From NCBI RefSeq assembly GCF_020184175.1, contig NC_065530.1, positions 54,723,260-54,787,259 of the forward strand: a stretch of 64,000 nt of DNA. The letters run 5' to 3'. Positions 13,807 through 29,454 of the stretch are shown piece after piece. Numbering within the stretch: the first letter of the stretch is position 1; every line of letters starts with the position of its first letter. Position numbers and translations under genes: made by a program. The DNA is from Aphis gossypii (lineage: Eukaryota; Arthropoda; Insecta; Hemiptera; Aphididae). The notes beneath the pieces were generated by a model, which ran no database searches, was not told where the DNA came from, and saw only the letters and a program-made list of their open reading frames with translations.

Positions 13807-16039
13807 ATAATGATAATAGTACGACATAACATACCTACGTGTTTATCACACGACACGTATTAGATCGGTGGCGTTTAACGTGTGCAGCTTCCGCCGACCC
13901 ACTTTTTACGAACACATTCGCTTGCAGAGCACTGCGGCCCCGCGCCGGTCACCCGCTGAGCTTTCGCGTGTGGTGTCCTCTTCCGTTGGCGCCGATCTGC
14001 GACGCGTGCAGTGTATACGGTGCGTATAATATAATAAAATAATAATATAATACCGCTCTAGTGTTATATATATATATACACGCGAATATATCGTTTCTCA
14101 TTGACGACGAAATAAATACACATTATTATTATTTTCGTATTATACGATGGAGTTATACCTATGTAGTTTTGTCGCGCGCGTATTATTGTGTCGGCCGTGC
14201 GCAGGCGTCTGCTGCGTCGTATATCGTTATTATGTTCATTGTGCGGTTACTTATTTTTTAGCTCTAATTAAAAATAAAAAGAAGAAGACAAATAAACGAA
14301 TTGGAATAAAAATCGACGTTCCCGTGACGATTTCAATTTCTATGATGTATATATACGTATACTTACCTACTAAGTAGTTTTATTATATTAAGTGAATTCG
14401 TGTTAGACACCGCGTTCGAATATTATTATTACCTACAGGTAAAAAGTGGCAGTCGCTTTAACCGACCCTATAATTTTCACCTGCAAATTGTGTTTTTATT
14501 ATTTTTTCGATAAACTTACCTATCAAATAAACGTTTATACGATTATTGTTGCTGTTCAATTATTTTTTAAACGATATTTCATTTTCGATGATAAAAAATA
14601 AAACAACGACTGACAACGGTTTTAGACCATTATTGGCCAACTCGGTGTTTTTGGTCATTGCTGTTTGTACAAAATAGTAATGCACATTATAGCCCCGTCT
14701 ATCTAAAGCAATATATTTTATTCAAGAATCGATTCCGTGTTGGTGCAGTATGCAATATATTTGATTAATGTCTGAGGAATCGCCAAAATAAATATTTAAT
14801 TTTTCGTACCCTGAATCGTATTGTATTATATACCTATGTGTGACGATTAAATTTTTGATTAGCGATAGTCTATGAATTAACAAGTTCGTTTATACATTTA
14901 TAGAACAGTATAGATGTACAGATAAAGTGTTATAATAAACTGTACGTAAACTAGGTAGTTATTTTATATATTAATGTTGTTTACTACTTTTAGTGTTTTG
15001 TAAAAATTTGTAAAAATTATTTTTATTAAATGAATGTATCTATAAAATATAAATATTTTAGTAATAATTGATAAGATTGACATCGCGTGGTCTTTCCCCG
15101 TGTCCCATTTGCCAGTCGTTTATTGTAAATAATATTAATATAAATTATTATTTATTTGAAATATTTGAAACCTTCAATGAAAATCGAAATGAAATTGTGG
15201 ATCACTATAGATACGAGATAATCTGCAATATTTAGTAAAAGCATAACTATCAGCAATTGTCTATATTTATTTTAAGAACTGTATCATAAATAGTTAGTAC
15301 TATGCAAGTAAATGGATATATCGTATAGTAGGGATTTGTAATATTCGAATAAAGAAAATTCATTTAATTATTCGATTTTCCGTCACTACTATAGGTTATA
15401 AAAAAAGATAAAGGTAATGAGACTAGCGAGACTCAATAGTAGGCTATGACCTATGTTTGACCTTTCAGATCAGGACGCAATAGTAATATCCTACGATGGC
15501 TTTGATGTGCACTAATATATTTCTAAACTCCTTAGTCTCATTTTCTCACAACAATTAACCGATTTATATTCATTTGCTAGGGTCAGCCATTATACGAGTC
15601 TGTGTCGTGATGCTATATAATAATATATAATATTTAAGTACGAGCTCAAATTTTTTTTTGTCTTTTTTTTCGCAAATACGATGTTCGCTCATACATATAT
15701 TTATGCAAGTTTTTACTATGTGAAAAAACCTAATAACAGTATAATATACGAACGACTCAAACGTTTTACAGCGTTTGCGTTCCGTTGTATATCCGCTAAT
15801 TGTTATTATAAATTTATAACAGTCTTTGGCGCGTTTCCTGCATTGGCACTTATGCACTTATATATGTATATAATATGGCGTATTTACTACGATTCGTGTC
15901 TGCTCATTATATTGTGTATACACTTACACTATGCATTACACGAGTAAATAACACGTACTATTGTTATATACATATATAAAATATATATACTCTGTGTACT
16001 TATTTTATTTCCCCACTAAACGTCAAAGTCAGCATGCTC

Positions 16040-16058
16040 GTCAACGAGACTCGTTGAC
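16040..16058. repeat. Perfect odd palindrome
   Basis: GTCAACGAG and CTCGTTGAC are perfect 9-bp inverted arms around a single A. Such a compact perfect palindrome could bind a dimeric transcription factor or be chance. Nothing around it decides. Confidence 0.5.
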
Positions 16059-19000
16059 ATTATCATTATACAATATGCCGATAAGTATTACAATAATAAT
16101 ATAATATAATATAATATAAACTTATTACACTTGCTTATATTTGATTTACTTTGACGGACTTGAGAATTGAAAGGCGTGCGTTTATTATTCGTGTGTATGG
16201 TAGGCAAGAAAACAAGTAATCATTTATCTAGTATAGACTAATATACTTTTTTACTGGAACAGGAACGAATACTTATGTATGAATGTACATACAATTTAAG
16301 TATTTCGATCATTAATGTCAAACAAATATATGTAATAAAATAATATAAATACTAGCTAATACAAATATTTCAATGTACCTATATATAAATGCGTCATACA
16401 AAATATTTATGCTCATATATATATATATATATTATACATATTGTATTTTATATTTTTTAACGTCGTGTTCTTTCGATTAGAAAGCTTAAAGAATCTTATT
16501 ATAATTTTACATTATATATAAGTACATTATAAATAACTTTATTTACCTTACATCCAAACAAGTAATATATACATTTATACGTCTGAATGTTATTTTATAC
16601 TATCAAACACTATTAAATCAATCAGTTTTTCTATTTTTAAATGTTTTTACGTTGTTTAAAGTGGATCACGACGATGAGTTGACAACTAATAGACGGAATT
16701 TAATATGTCGGACTCGTATTACATAGGTTTATACGTATTTGTTATTAAATAATAATTCTAGTTTATTCCATCTCAATTTTATTGACATGAAAAATACATT
16801 ATTGTTTTAGGAACCTTTATAAAATTAATCTAAAATGTTACCATTTATAGAAATAAGATTTTATTTTGTAAACATAATTTACAACAAAAATTAAAATATT
16901 AAACTCTAACTAAACATTATTTTTTAATTATTGTTTTAAAATAAAATATGTACTTTGTGCACTATATTATAATATACAGTCGTATTATTTTAACTATTAC
17001 TATCACTCATATTGTATTTATTTGCTTTATGTTTATGGTTAATCATATATGTAATTATATAATAAGAAAACATTATTTCGTTTTTTAATGTTATAATTTT
17101 TATTTTTTTTTATTTTAACAATATTGTAAAAACCGACTTATGTTTTATGACTGCAAACGCGCGCATGTGATAATTATAATACTATTATGTTTCTTCTCAG
17201 TAATATGTTGTGAATACATATAGTTTCCAATTAAAGCGTCTTTTTTTCTTTAACAGAAATGTCGATATAATTCATATTTATAGTCACATCTTATATACGG
17301 TGATTTTTTATCATTTATGACACTGTAACGTTGTGATTTATAAATAATCATATTATTTCATAGTTCAAAAGCTCACACACACACAACTTACTGTTGTCAA
17401 AGTGCGTATACGTTGTAAATGTGTAAATAATTATACAGTGTGGCGTTGTAAGTGATAATCAGTAAAAATATTATATTCAAATAATTTGCATATTGTACAA
17501 TGTTATGTGATCAAATTATATTTTTAGTCTTAAAGTTTACAAATAGGTTGGTTAAAACTAAATGATCGTCTCGTGTGATTTTTATACTATCATCATAACA
17601 TACATTACGTGATCTTAAAATCGATTTTATTTTCCACTCTAACGGGATTATTGGGTTACGGTTATTTAAGATGTGACATTGGACGTACTATTATCTTTGA
17701 TATAAATACGTCTCGGCATTATTATAAGCAAAACGTCAATCAACTATAAATGTGTACGTATCACGAATAACGATTTCGCTCGATTCATTTAAGAACGTAT
17801 ATTCCAAGCACATAATAATATTATTTCGTTATTACAATTTATTTATTACGCGGTCAACGAAACTTAACGACATAATATATTCGAGTATATCTGCAATATT
17901 TGCGAAATGCCTAATAAATAAAGTAAATAAACCCTGTATGCGAGTACCTATGTCCATTTTGAGCAATCGTGAAAATTGTTATTTGTGCGAATGTTTCGGA
18001 TTGATTGAGGTTAATACAGTTCGTATTTCATTATTTCTTTAATTTTATTATATTTTAAACTATATTATTAACTGTATTATAATAATATTATACTCACGAA
18101 TCTAATTCATGGTTTTATCCACAACGCATATAAAGTCTGCAAATTAAACATTATTCGTTCATTCGATGTAATCGCTTGTTTGTTGATTTCAATATTGGAA
18201 ACGACATTCGATCGCAATAAACGAACTGTACACTGTTAACTATTATACTACTATTTAATAATATAATTTATAATACGCATTTAAATGACATTATTCATTA
18301 CTCGTGTAATATAGATATATAGGTACCAACGCGTATATCTGTCGCCGAGTCAGTCGTAAACGCGAAAAGTTAACATTCCGATTGACGTAATACATATTAC
18401 ATTATAATAGCATATTACACTATGGTTGCAGTATAATATTATTACGGTAATATAATAATATAATCTCGATAACAATTATTAATAATCATCCAGCGTGATA
18501 TACAGCTCTATCATTTGTTAGCACTCGTAACCTATGTAGTGTATCACAATTGATAACGTACCGTAATATAATATAATACACATTACACACACACAAACAC
18601 GATGAAATGGATGTGTGTCGTATATGACTTATACATCCGTTCCGTGTCGATTTTGAATATTTTATCAAACTAAAATAACATACCTATTATATATTTAAAT
18701 AGGAATTTTATTATTCTAATTATTATTGTATGAATCGCTGCACGTGACTCTTTGTGTGGGGTGTGGGGGTTAAAAAATGTGATTCTTGAGATGTTTAATA
18801 TAGTTTCGCTGGAATCACCATGACTCGACGGTTCTATTGGGCGAACGCTTTTAACGGCGCGTAATTAAAAAGGTCTTGTGGTCGTCTCATTCTCTCTCTC
18901 CGTCTTTTTCTCTTAATGTGACAGCATATATATATATATTTATAATATATTATTACAGTGAATACAACACAATTACACCAGCTGTAGTGTATTCCGAGCA

Positions 19001-20411
19001 CAGGCGTCTACGTTTGTTTTTATATTATTATTAAATTCGTGAAATCGTGAGACGAATCTATAATGTCTTTACGAAATGCGTGGGCCGCATGTTATACTTA
19101 CAATAGTAATTAAGATCATTAGTTTACGTGCTTGAGAAAGTGTGTATACTGTTATATCGATATAGTATTGTAAACACCTCGGAAGTTTGGTTTAGTCTCG
19201 AGCAAACCGTTATAGGCACATGTTAAATTGTTATTTATACGTTATCGGTTTTACAATCGATTTTATAATATTAACATTTTAATTAATTTCTGTGGACAAT
19301 TTCCGGGCACAAATCTTCAGAAACAACAAGTGCAGACTGTACCTATGCCTTGCTGATACTTATAAATTTCCATACACGTATGTATGTAAAAGCAGTCGTT
19401 TTGATTCAATCAGTATACAAATACACACTAGAAACAACGCTGTTTACCGAAAACTGAATCGTTTTTCGAATACGATGGTTGATTATTGAAACGTACTGCA
19501 ATGGTAATAATAGTACACCACTGTCCTGCGCCGGAGTAAACGAAGATGTCCGATCGCCTCTGTTCATGAACGATGAAGGATGAAGGATCGAGAGTGTTGC
19601 CCGCAGGTCCTGTAAGTCCGTGCATCCCGAAGCATATGTACACGAATCTATCACAATAATATTGTCTGATCGCTGTCAACTAAAACAGATATTGTCTTGT
19701 GGCGGCGGTCGAAGACTGGGTTTCCGGATTTTCGGGTGACGGACGGACGTCTCTCGCCGGTGTCGACCATTGTACCTATATAATACGTATAAGTGTCGGT
19801 GTACCGAAACGTGCGGACGATTTTGTCTCGAAGTGGACGTAAATCCCACCGAAAACAAATCACGTCCGCACAGTATATAAGTCCTATGCTCCTACGCCTA
19901 CGCGCGTGATATTTTACGCGCGGTGGCGGCTATTATAATGACGGGTTCGCGAAGATCCGTTAATATTTTCCCGTAATCTCGCATAATATCTATGTGTATA
20001 ATATTATATAGGTACTAAAATAATGATACGCGCGGATAAGTTATAATAAAAATAATAATATTATGTATATGGGTATTACGCGCGCGCATCTGTTTACGGC
20101 CGACGGCGTGTTCGCCCACGCGCGGTTTTCGGGCGAGATTTTCGTATACATGTACTGCATATTATATTATTTGTTTACACGACGGTATATACGTTTTATT
20201 ATTATATACACGAGTATAAATATAGCATTGTGCGTACCGTCCATTTTAGCGCGTGATTTTAAATCGATCTTTATAGTGTTACGATATGACATGATGTGTA
20301 GGTACGCGTCCAAAAATTACCAACGATACAATATATATACATAAACGTACGCGGACGCTATTAATATTGATTGATATTTATACATATATCGATACGGAAT
20401 GTATAATAATA

Positions 20412-20431
20412 ACACACACACACACACACAC
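20412..20431. repeat. (AC)n microsatellite
   Basis: A perfect AC dinucleotide run of about 20 bp lies in non-coding AT-rich sequence. Confidence 0.85.
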
Positions 20432-21863
20432 CTATAGGTATATAAACCTACCAGCTAATACTACGTGACTTTTGTCGTATCCGTGTATAAACATTATATA
20501 TACGTTATTATAATATATTATATATATATATTACATTGTAAACGCAAAGTAAAAAAAAAAAGAAACAACAGATGTGTGTGTATTCGCGTATAAAAGGATA
20601 CCGCAGCGTAGACCCCGCAAGATCTTACGTAATAATACTTAATAACAATAATATACTGTACCGTTATTGTTTATACGATTCTCAGAAGACTGCTGCTGCA
20701 GTAATATCGTTCATCCATCCGCCACTGGAGATAACGCTCAGCCACCGCCACAGTGTATACCTATACATAATATATTATTAAATATAGGTTTATGCATAAT
20801 ACTACAGTTTCTCGTTGTTATAAATATATATATATATTCGTTATTTTGATTTACGAATAGGCGGTATTGCGGCAGGGCAGAAGAGATATGCGCGTGAAAA
20901 AAAAAATGAAAAATTATATACCTCGAAAACACTGGTCCACTCGCGGTCGTCACACACAATTTAATTCACACCACCGCCGCCTGTTTACCGTATATTACAC
21001 GTACCGCATTATTATAATTATGTTACGACATAACGTTTCGGCGAAAAAACGGTTTTCCGTGCGCTTTTCAAAAAAATGCGTTCAACACGAGCCGCGACGG
21101 TTGCGGTCAAGTTTCCAGCGATTGTACCTACACACAGACTCGGGACACCGTACGTAGGTACACGTATATATAACACTGTATAAATCAACTAATATAATAT
21201 CCGCATAAACTATATATAATATAATATACTGTGGCAAAAGCACATAATACGTGGATGTAAATATTAAATCATATAATACTTACACGTTTATGCCTCGATA
21301 GTGGAGAGTTAACTTATAGAAGTCTCGTAATATTAACTGTAGGCGTTCTACCTATCTATTATAACGTGGTGGTCAACGTATTTACTTAATGTAATGACGA
21401 TATCATAGTATTTACAAAGGGAAGAGTCGGTAGTTTTTAGCACTGTAGCGCTACAGCTGATGTTTATCAAAAAAAGTATTATTATTGATATGTATAGGTG
21501 TATATTAAATTACTACATTACTTTATGTATGGAGATGATTATTGTTAATAAAATATTCGATTACGTTTACAGAGAATTTCCTGGCAACTGCAGTGTCCGT
21601 GTGTCATTTTAATAATACCTATCGTGTAATGATTTGTACTGAGCAAAAAGTGTTAAGTGTATATTTAATATTTATAGTGTACAGGTTATGTACACAATCC
21701 ATTTCATAATATTATAATGTAACGATAATATTAAACTTCATGTAATCGTATAAATAAACAATATATCGATCGTTTGGCATTTGACGAGTAGTCCAGAAAG
21801 TTTGAACTATCACTTAACTCATATTAATAGCTGATCAAGACGCTACATAATGTGGTGCTGTAG

Positions 21864-22111
21864 GGTTCTTGCGGGGTCCATATTATGAACGCGCGTCAAA
21901 CATATTTTCACCCACTGTCGGTCACGCTCGTGGTAGAGGACATTCAGAGCTCCCGAAATCTTTGATCGAATTTCCGAATCACGAATATCCATTGACTCTA
22001 TCTCGGTCACCTCTATTAATCCGTCGTCGCAGACAATCAGCTGTAGTAAATCATAATTACCTATCTATTGCATCTATACATGTCTCTCTTGTATCGTTAA
22101 GTCGAACATAA
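21864..22111 (+). CDS. Possible terminal coding exon, unrecognised
   Basis: An open frame of about 82 codons follows an acceptor-like CTGTAG at 21858-21863 and ends at a TAA. Its translation is less biased than most frames here: it begins GFLRGPYYERASN, contains the basic stretch RSPLLIRRRRQS and lacks the usual Y/I runs. I do not recognise a family, and no partner exon or donor was found upstream. It could be the last exon of a small or secreted protein gene, or a chance frame in a slightly GC-richer patch. Confidence is low. Confidence 0.15.
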
Positions 22112-23089
22112 TATTTTATGTGCATAGTTTTTCGACGGTGTTTTGACACATAATTCACGTGTAAATTAATATCTGTAAAGTACTTTGCTAATGGTCATTT
22201 CTAACGAGTGTATCTTTTTGAAAAAATGAAAAAAATGTTGCAGTACGCATTATTATAACAGTGGTGTGTATGCGCGCGCATCATTACAACATCATGCACA
22301 CACGTCTAAATAGATTATGTTTTCCGACGGCCTCGTAAAGGTCATTGCCGTGCCGCTCGCGTATATAGTATTATATATATAATATATATATATATCATAT
22401 GTGTATATGTGTGTGTGTGTTTTGTGCAAATATCGTCAGTGGAAAACCTGTGAGAAAATTTTCGGTATAGTTAAATATAGGTATGTATAATGTACGAGTA
22501 TAATGTATATTGTATATATTATATTTGTGTGGTTTTTAGGCGAAAACAAAACATTTTACGCCACACACACACACACCGTGAAAGTCAACCGCACGTCAAT
22601 ATTTTATTTTGTATTTTTTTTATTTTACGAAAAATTACACTCGGATAGTCAGATATGATTTATAAATGTATAATATACTCTTTGCGGAGTCACTTTATCG
22701 CTGTCCACCGACGAACAACCATAAATAAACGTTTGAGTAAAAAAATCCGTTGTACATTCATAGGTACGGCGTGTATAAAATATATAATAATTGAACACGC
22801 ATAACATCACACATTTAACATTATTTAAATTAAGTCCATAACCATACGCTACCTGTAATATAATACAAAGTATGTGCCTTCTTCCCCCTGATGAAAATTT
22901 TGAAAATATTTGTTTAAAGATTGTAAACGTTATCCGTGTCAATTTTTTTGACAGATTTTATAATGTGTTTGAAACTATTATTTTAGTAATAATGAAAATA
23001 CAGAAATAATAGCGGTTCACATTTAGACACAATCCTGTAACTCAGTAGATACTTGCAATTTTCACAAAGTATTTATATTATTTATATTT

Positions 23090-23170
23090 ATAACACTTTT
23101 TAACTCATTTTGAGCTATTTTTAATTTTTTTTGTGTAGCAGAGCGATACTCACTTGCCTACCTTTTTTTT
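23090..23170. repeat. Fragment of the 39-kb repeat family
   Basis: The text TAACTCATTTTGAGCTATTT and the following AGCAGAGCGATACTCACTTG resemble, respectively, the internal units of the 39008-40588 element and its downstream tail near 40676-40700. This marks a truncated, diverged copy of that family. The left limit is unclear. Confidence 0.45.
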
Positions 23171-26100
23171 ATGATTATCTGAGGTGAATGATATGGAATC
23201 GCCAGTTAAAAGACACTATATTATAATTTATAACTCTACATAATGGCGTACATTATAACCAACTTGCAAGAAATTTTCAAACTTAAAAATAATCTTACAG
23301 AGAAGTTAGAATTCCAAATTTAACACTTTTTACTATGTACCAAATATGTTTATTGTTACTCGTAAACGTGCCTATGTATTATAATATATGCATAAAGTAA
23401 CAATAATGAACAAACCGAATATTATAATATGTTGTGACTTGTGTCGTTACTATAATACACGTTCGTAAAGTTCATACATGTACCTACATATTATTATATC
23501 TGTTAGTCGATGTATTGTCGTATTGTATTTCGAATAATACTAATAAGTAATAAGTACATATTATTATGTATATCTGAAACAAGTCACACGCTAACTTCCG
23601 GGTGGATAAAAGCGATTTTTTTTTTCCAATGACCTATTGTATATCGTGCAGGCGCTGCGTGGTAATGAAGTTTTCTTTTTTATAAATAACATTATTAACG
23701 CAGTGCATTATTGTCTCGTACAGCGCATGGCCCCGTGGCCCATAAATCTATCTATATAAGCATTATAATATACTCCTCTCGATCGCGCAATAATTGTCGG
23801 GATCGCGGCTGGAGAAAAATACTAACATTATGTTGTTTGAATCGTAGGAAAAATGTTTTTGTACGTCAAAATGTGTAAACGATATAGTACACTGCTCAAC
23901 CTTATTGTATAGTAATCGTAAGTCGAAAACATACACTATATTATTTGGTATGCTATTGCAGATTCGACCGACCCTTTGCGGGGGCGAACTGTTATTTTTT
24001 CATTAAGTTTTAAAACATAATATATCATTATATTATATTATATCTGTACAGGTTAGATGAGTATATAATATTATACGCACTGCGCCCCCGCACACTCTAA
24101 AAAATGTACAGACCGATAATCCTCGTACTCGTATAATATTATGCAATTTAACGACGGAAAAAATTACATACGGGACAGCTGCTGCAGTAGAGATAAAACT
24201 TGACCATAATATTATGTATCGGTACGCTTCGGCTGCGGGTACCACAAAGTACTTACAACATCATATATAAATACATATTGTATACATAACGACCGTAATA
24301 ATAACGATTCATTATTGAATATGTTCCCGATTTAATCCCATCTGACCTCCGAAAGCCACCTCGTCTACCTCACATACTATACGCACACAAACCAGTGCAT
24401 AGCGTGCAGTAAGAGGCACTTTTGAAACAACTGTTATTTGGTTTCGCTTATAAACATATCTAGGTATATATTATATACATTTATATAGATGTGTATCTGT
24501 ATCATATACGTTTTTTTTTCTGACCCTCGTCTGTGGTAAAAACTCGTTTTGCGTGAAAACCTTTTCTTTCTCGACTTATGATATTATAGCATAGTGATTT
24601 TAATTTTTAACGAATGAAAATTCCGAAAAAAAAAACTAATAGCAAACCAGTTCGATCTGAAAATCTTGTTTTTTTATTTTCCTTCTCACCAAAGCACTTT
24701 GGTTCGTTTCACTCAAAAACGTACTTATAACGTTATCATTTTTTTTTGTCTTAATAAGCAGGTCGAAACATTATTACTCGGTTAAACCGTCGCCAGATCT
24801 ACATATATAATAGTCATAGTACATTAAAATTTTAATAATATTATATTATATTTTCATGTACGTTGGAAATACGCCGCCACCACGTCCGTTTTTCCGTACA
24901 AATAATTATTAATTACGTTATAATATGTATCGTAATCGTAGCGAATCGCGTCGGTGGATCTTACACCACATTATGTTTTATGTGAACGCGAAACGAAGAA
25001 ATTATAAATTAAGTTGTATACCTACGCGTACATATTTAGATCATAAATATTATTAATACTATTATTTTATATTATACACAAATAATCGTGTGTACACGGG
25101 TATAGACGTATAGTATTATTTAGTGCATGAAAGCAATGATAGTGTATATTATATGCGTTTATGCACAGTGCACACACACGAATTTATTTTACATATCATT
25201 ATAAATGTCATATTATTTAAAATTTTCGACTGGTTGACAATAAAAATGCTAATATATATATATTTATTATTTATGTATATAAATATATATAATCGTTAAT
25301 TAAATATATATATAAGTTTATAAACCACGTCAATATCAATAATTTTTCAAACATGATATAATTATAATATAATTCATATTCTGATGTTTGTTTCTATAAC
25401 ATTTTTTTATTGTACAATAAAATATGATGAATACACTGATTTTATATTTTGTGTAAATTTTTTAAAATGTTTAACATATTTCCGTTTAATATTAAAATAC
25501 ATCAAAAATATTGATTATGGTTATGGTATATTATAAAAATTGGTATCACGTATATTTATTAATATGTAATTAAAAAAAATCTTTTTCGGGTGTTAGATGA
25601 AACCTTTGATGTTTGATGTTCATTTTGTAAATTTTAAATATTGGCTAAACTCCGAGTATATGTTTGGTTTATGTTTTAAAATTAAATAATTAAAATTAAC
25701 TTATTTGTAAAAGAGAATAATTATTGAGAAAAATAAAAATAATTAAAACATACAATCAAAAAAAATAATCCTGTATTACTTTTAATTTATTTTTTATACT
25801 TATATATAATGTGTAAATAACATAATTATAATTTATGACTGATCGTCATAGTAAGTTGGAGCCGATTTTTAACCAATAAAAATAAATCAATTTCTTGAAT
25901 AATATTTTTTTTTTAACAAATTTTAATTATATAGATAACAAAACGATACAGGCTTATTTTCTTATAAAATTATTTTTAACAATATTTACTCGAAGTGAAC
26001 TTTTTATTTGATTATACATTACATAAGGTTAATATCATATTCAACGAATTTTAGAAATCTTTATTTTTAAACTATTTACGGCACCGTGTGTGAGCTTCTC

Positions 26101-29100
26101 TTAGTTTTTTTTTAGTAGGTACAATAATTTATTATTGCTTTCAAATTTTGAATATAATAATGATGTGAAATTGGATTGCAACAAAGCGAGTGCAGCACAA
26201 AAATAATGCACAATATCTAATATTTTTATCTTTGCCGACTGTACTTTTAATTGTAGGGGGACAAAAATCTCGTTGGTATTCGTTAAAAATAATCCGGTTT
26301 TTACACGTTTTAGATTTTTGGTGATTCCAATTTTTGCGATTGTATCATTTTAATTATACTATAATTATTATTATTGTTACTTTAAAAAAAAAAATGCTCA
26401 CCGTGACAGCTATATACCAACGTATATCTCTCTCAATATTTATATAAAAATATTTTTGTTTTGTAAAATATGGTAAACCGTTTTTAAGTCCAAGGACAGA
26501 AACGCGGGAAATGCATTATTTTATAATAACCGTTAATTAGTTTGCAGAAGTTTAATCGCACTTAATCATAGTCGGTGGCGTAGTTTAGTTATTATAACGT
26601 AATAATTAAAACGCGTTTTTTAAACATGTAATATATATATATATTATAATCACAATGAAAAGTCCCAGGCCACGCGTATATTAGTGCTTTTAGCTTTGTA
26701 TGCATTACTGTGGCTAATGAATAACTATATATTATAATATAGCAGTGATTCTATCTCTCTCGGTTATTTTTAACGTGCTCAGCGTGGTTATCCATGTCCA
26801 TGATCTCCTCGTACCCGAAACATAACATAATAAATAGTTAGAATAATGTACATGTTATGTATATATATATAATGGTAATTCAAATATATAATATTATGAT
26901 TAATATGTTTTCATTGTGCAAATTCGTTTATAGATTAGGGGAAAAAATATATAATATTCGTATTGTGGTGAAAGGCAATTGGGTATACAGTAGCATTTAT
27001 TTTGTGAATCACTTTGAATACGTAGCATTTTTGTGTTGAAAATCTGCCATTTATGTATAAAAGTACCCAAACACGGTACAGTGTACACGTTCCGTGAAAC
27101 ATACAGTATATATAATAACATGATTCAATGAGTTATACGTGCAATACAATTTGCATGTAAGTACATTATAATATGCTAGGCTTTAGGTTTTGAAAAAAAA
27201 ATCGTTTAGAAAAGGCACCGAATGTGTATTACTGTAGGTACATTTAATATTAAAATATATTACCTTTATTATGTCCAACTGTAGTTGTAAACATGTATAG
27301 TATTAAAAGAGTCAATACTCAAAGGTGTTCAATGCCTCCAAACGAATTTAATACTACACAGTACTTTTATGTGTGTAGTAGCTATATAGTAATTGGGTAC
27401 TGGCTACTTGATATTTCTATAACTCTGTTATATTATTATATGTGTCGCGTGTTCGTACAACCATAAACGATACCTATATATATATTTTTTTGTTATTATT
27501 ATTTGTCCAACTTCAGTCGGTTCGATCGCGTACCAATGGATACGTTTTTATGTTAAAAATATAAAAATTCTGTTAAAACATTTAATAATTGTACATAACC
27601 GTTTTTTGTTACGCCGCCGACGCACGTGCGTAATATAGCAATACGCGTTTAATTATATATATACATTATTTTTATGTATGACGAACGAGCTATTTATTGT
27701 TTAATAACACCTTTGGGAAATGTGAAGAATCTCAATAACTCGAAAAACGCGTTTTAGAAAGAACAAAAAAAAAAAAAGAAGAACGTCAATGCGTTCTTCG
27801 AATCGACCATAAAATATAATACGTACACGGTTATGAAAATTAATAGCGCGTTGACATCAGTATACGGTATAGAAAACACGATTGGAGGTTTTTTGCTTTT
27901 TTAGTTTAGTTAAGTGTAAATGTCTAAATGAGAAGAAATGAGGTATTATTATAAATTTTTTACTATGTATGTATCCTATAGATAAAGGTATCTACTTGCC
28001 CGAATATTTTGTATGTATATTTAAAATTTAAATCGTTTCATTTGATACTTCTATAGTAAACCCTAAAATGCGCGCTGAGTTAAAAAATACAAATTTTAAA
28101 TTATATAATTTGCTTTAACCTCTATCACAACACGCACACAATATAATTTAATTGCTTCAATAGTTTTTTGTTTTTATTATTTACTATAGGTATTGATTAT
28201 TAATTATTCATCAATGTAAAACACATTGCATTGTGTGTGGGGGATTATTGGGCTATTTTGTGCTCCCGCGTGACAGACACTGTTCTTAAAAATATTATTC
28301 ACTGTTGAATTATATTTATAATTTTATTTATATATACATAATACCTAGTTATGAAAATTGTTGTTTTTCGATAATAACAAAAACGACTTGGTGAGAGAGA
28401 CCGCAGTGCAGTCTGTTTACTGACCCGCGCAAGACGTGCTTCGCGTCGTCGGACTGAACGCGGTGTATAATATTCACTACCACTTCTACTACTACGGCTA
28501 CTACTATTACTACTACAACTACTGCTATTGCTTCTACACGGCCACTTGGTGGCTTATAAATATTCATCATGACCATATTATTATAATAATATGGTATATC
28601 TATATATTATATATTTATGCGTAGCGCGTAGGGCACCGATGTATCCTCCGTGTAATATATACCTATATATACATTAGCTCGTATATATTTTAATGACGAC
28701 GATCCGATCTTTGAGAGATTTATTGCCACTTTTCGGAACGGACATGGGGATATACGCTACCACGGCGATGTAGGCGACGGCGTTATAATAAAAGCAGTTA
28801 TTATAATATTGAATATATCGGAAAAAGTCGAGCCTGCCTTTAGGGTTGTGTAGGACTAATGGGATAAGTAGTTACACGACGATTTCCAATATATATATTT
28901 TTTAATGAAACATGCATAGGTAATTAGTTTATAAATAATTGTTTATAAAGGCGCGTAAAACAGTAAAATACTAATATTATTATGCGCTCGCGTATATTAA
29001 CTAATCGTAATCGCTGTGTATGTAGGTACCTAATAATAATAATAATCATAATATCATTATTATATTAATATGCTCACCTATACCTATTGGCTATTACAAT

Positions 29101-29454
29101 ATATAAATATACTATTATAATAATATGTGCAAGTGCATGTGTACGGTGTGTTCAGCCAGATATTTCGTTCTCACGTTAAGTTCTCACATATAAATAGAGA
29201 CTAGTTGCATACATAATTTATGATATTATACATTACATTATAGTTATATATTTTTCTATCTGCTCATCTCGTAAAATGTATAAGTTACACACCTAACTCA
29301 ATTAAAATATTCAATGAAAATTAATAATAATTTTAATCATTTAACTATACCTAAGTATTAAAATGTGTGTATAATAAATAACACGTTGATCGCCACGGAT
29401 TTTTTTTCAGTTTTTGTCATGTTGCTCATATCCATCTCGAGATTCATTTCAGAA
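23171..29454. other. AT-rich non-coding DNA, no gene recognised
   Basis: Only short low-complexity frames are present. An irregular TAC/TACTAC trinucleotide tract at about 28481-28540 gives chance Y-rich or V-rich frames on the two strands. No splice-bounded exon, RNA gene or complete transposon was seen. Confidence 0.55.

Larger units (their letters stand above)
13807..22959. other. AT-rich non-coding DNA with CpG-rich patches
   Basis: No gene was recognised. CpG-rich patches occur at about 13850-14020, 14170-14230, 19520-19960, 20060-20140 and 20870-21160, and they generate longer chance frames. Microsatellites include AC at 20412-20431 and TG near 22400-22421. One splice-bounded open segment is listed separately at 21864-22111. 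Confidence 0.5.

Noticed and set aside
13839..14042. GC-richer 67-codon frame
   Set aside because: Its composition follows the local CpG content. There is no start context, splice site or family match.
19651..19863. Minus-strand frame containing MVDTGERRPSV with good codon-like G+C
   Set aside because: An acceptor-like site precedes it, but there is no plausible donor or partner exon, and overlapping frames are equally open.
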